The notes below the pieces were generated by a model. The model was not told the DNA's origin. It was given only the letters and a program-made list of their open reading frames with translations, and searched no databases. From positions 2,773,912 through 2,837,911 of the forward strand of contig NC_051102.1 in the NCBI RefSeq assembly GCF_901709675.1: a stretch of DNA of 64,000 bases. The letters run 5' to 3'. The translations under genes and the position numbers were made by a program. The stretch is from Syngnathus acus (Eukaryota; Chordata; Actinopteri; Syngnathiformes; Syngnathidae). Below are positions 63,100 through 64,000 of the stretch, piece by piece. Position 1 is the first letter of the stretch, and each line of letters opens with the position of its first letter.

Positions 63100-63298
63100 C
63101 AGCTCCAGCTCCGCCCCGGCGCGCATAGCCTACAAGATTATCGAGCACTCCGACGTGACCATTTAGAAAGGGCGTTTATTTCGTTTTCTTTCTGTTCCGG
63201 TGTTACACTCCGGGTTACATACGCTTCCTAGCATTTCGAGACAAGCTGCTATCCAGTTGATCAATGAGTAATTAAATCTCCCGCATCAACTACAAAAG
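63100..63298 (+). promoter_or_regulatory. Divergent promoter and probable non-coding first exon
   Basis: A GC box in CTCCGCCCCGGCGCG (about 63109-63123) and an ETS-type TTCCGG (about 63195) precede a stretch ending CAAAAG|GTACGT at 63298, a strong donor. No convincing coding frame exists, so it looks like the 5' UTR exon of a rightward gene beyond the window. Confidence 0.5.
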
Positions 63299-63711
63299 GT
63301 ACGTCATCGTAGGGCTTAGGTCGAGTCAAAAGGCTCGTAAAGCCGACGCTTTGGCTAGCCCGTCAGCGCAAGTGACCGATCGCTTGCCATGACTGTGATC
63401 GAACATCGTTTGTTAATGATATTCATTCATTCATCTTCCTATATGTTAGTCATAATTAATATTAATGTGTCCTTTTGGTTTCTGGACGTCTAAATGCTTG
63501 TCGATGTCATGTGTGCCAACAGCTTAGCCTCTCCGATACAGTATGTAGCGTTATGTAATTTGATGCATAAAGACGTGAAATTGTTTTTATTGTACCTCAT
63601 GCTTAATAGCTATGTTCTTAACGTTTGCGTTAATGGGATGAGCTCTCGTGCTCGTTATATTGTTTGTATCGCAATTGTTGATCTGTTAAAAAATACATGT
63701 ACGTATATACA

Positions 63712-63775
63712 ATTGATTGATTATTTATTTATTGATCCCCACGGGTGGGGAAATTCAGGCCCCAGCAGTATCCAT
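63712..63775 (-). mobile_element. Retroposon 3'-tail-like fragment
   Basis: On the minus strand it reads GAATTTCCCCACCCGTGGGG, then ATCAATAAATAAATAATCAATC, the tail type shared by many fish retroposons. No body is recognisable on its right. Confidence 0.4.
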
Positions 63776-63841
63776 ACCACAGAGTGGGTATACAAAAGAC
63801 ACACAGATGGCATGAGCGCAACTCAATAGAGGCTTTGCAGT

Positions 63842-63968
63842 CACGTGGTTTTATCACGTGATTTTGTGTTATGCCGCCATCTTGGCGGTCAACTCGTCAG
63901 CTCGTTCCTACGTGTTTGTATAGATTGTTTGATTTCTGCGCTACATTTTCACCGATTTCATCCGAATT
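63842..63968 (+). promoter_or_regulatory. E-box/YY1-like block at the window edge
   Basis: Two CACGTG boxes (63842-63847, 63855-63860) stand 13 bp apart, followed by a palindromic YY1-like word CCGCCATCTTGGCGG (63874-63888). It could be a second promoter of the rightward gene or the terminus of a DNA transposon that carries such motifs. Sequence beyond the window is needed to decide. Confidence 0.4.
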
Positions 63969-64000
63969 ATGGCTGATTTGCTATCCAACGAAGTTGGGCA
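63969..64000 (+). CDS. Possible start of an unidentified coding sequence (cut by window end)
   Basis: ATG followed by ten open codons reading MADLLSNEVG, about 80 bases after the YY1-like block. Too short to identify. It may be a real N-terminus or the first codons of a transposon protein. Confidence 0.25.
   Translation, partial: MADLLSNEVG

Overview
This is nuclear DNA from a ray-finned (teleost) fish. Three split vertebrate genes with short exons lie in AT-rich DNA that is dense in microsatellites and small DNA transposons. The transposons (Tigger/pogo-like and hAT-like miniature elements) and the retroposon tails next to ATCT repeats are typical of percomorph-type fish genomes. I cannot name the species. 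There is no prokaryotic, plasmid, phage or CRISPR content, and most open frames in the window are chance frames in introns or intergenic DNA.

Layout. 1-3.8 kb: end of a hAT-like element, a palindromic repeat, a truncated Tigger-like MITE and a TCCA microsatellite. 3.86-17.9 kb (+): slc25a36, the mitochondrial pyrimidine nucleotide carrier, rebuilt as seven coding exons giving 311 aa, followed by a long 3' UTR. 18.7-40.2 kb: a long gene-free stretch holding two possible first exons for spsb4 plus MITEs, SINE-like remnants and simple repeats. 40.2-56.2 kb (+): spsb4, a SPRY/SOCS-box adaptor of a Cullin-5 ubiquitin ligase, in two coding exons giving 286 aa, split by a 14.5 kb intron. 59.05-62.6 kb (-): stk25, a GCK-III Ste20 kinase, in eleven compact coding exons giving 423 aa, convergent with spsb4. 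63.1-64 kb (+): promoter-like DNA with a probable non-coding first exon of a divergent gene whose body is outside the window, and a second promoter-like or transposon-like block at the very edge.

The slc25a36-spsb4 order matches the order I recall for human 3q23. stk25 next door does not (human 2q37), which suggests a fish-lineage junction. The genes do not form a functional pathway; they are independent housekeeping or signalling genes. The most checkable unusual points are: an 84-codon overlapping frame that starts 10 nt before the slc25a36 start; a phase-supported GC-AG intron in stk25; a divergent pair of CTCF-like sites sharing an identical 12-mer around the spsb4/stk25 junction; a five-member Tigger-like MITE family; two hAT MITEs with intact 8-bp target duplications; and two ATCT microsatellites that share the same upstream sequence. 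I did not find convincing evidence of a wholly new biological system.
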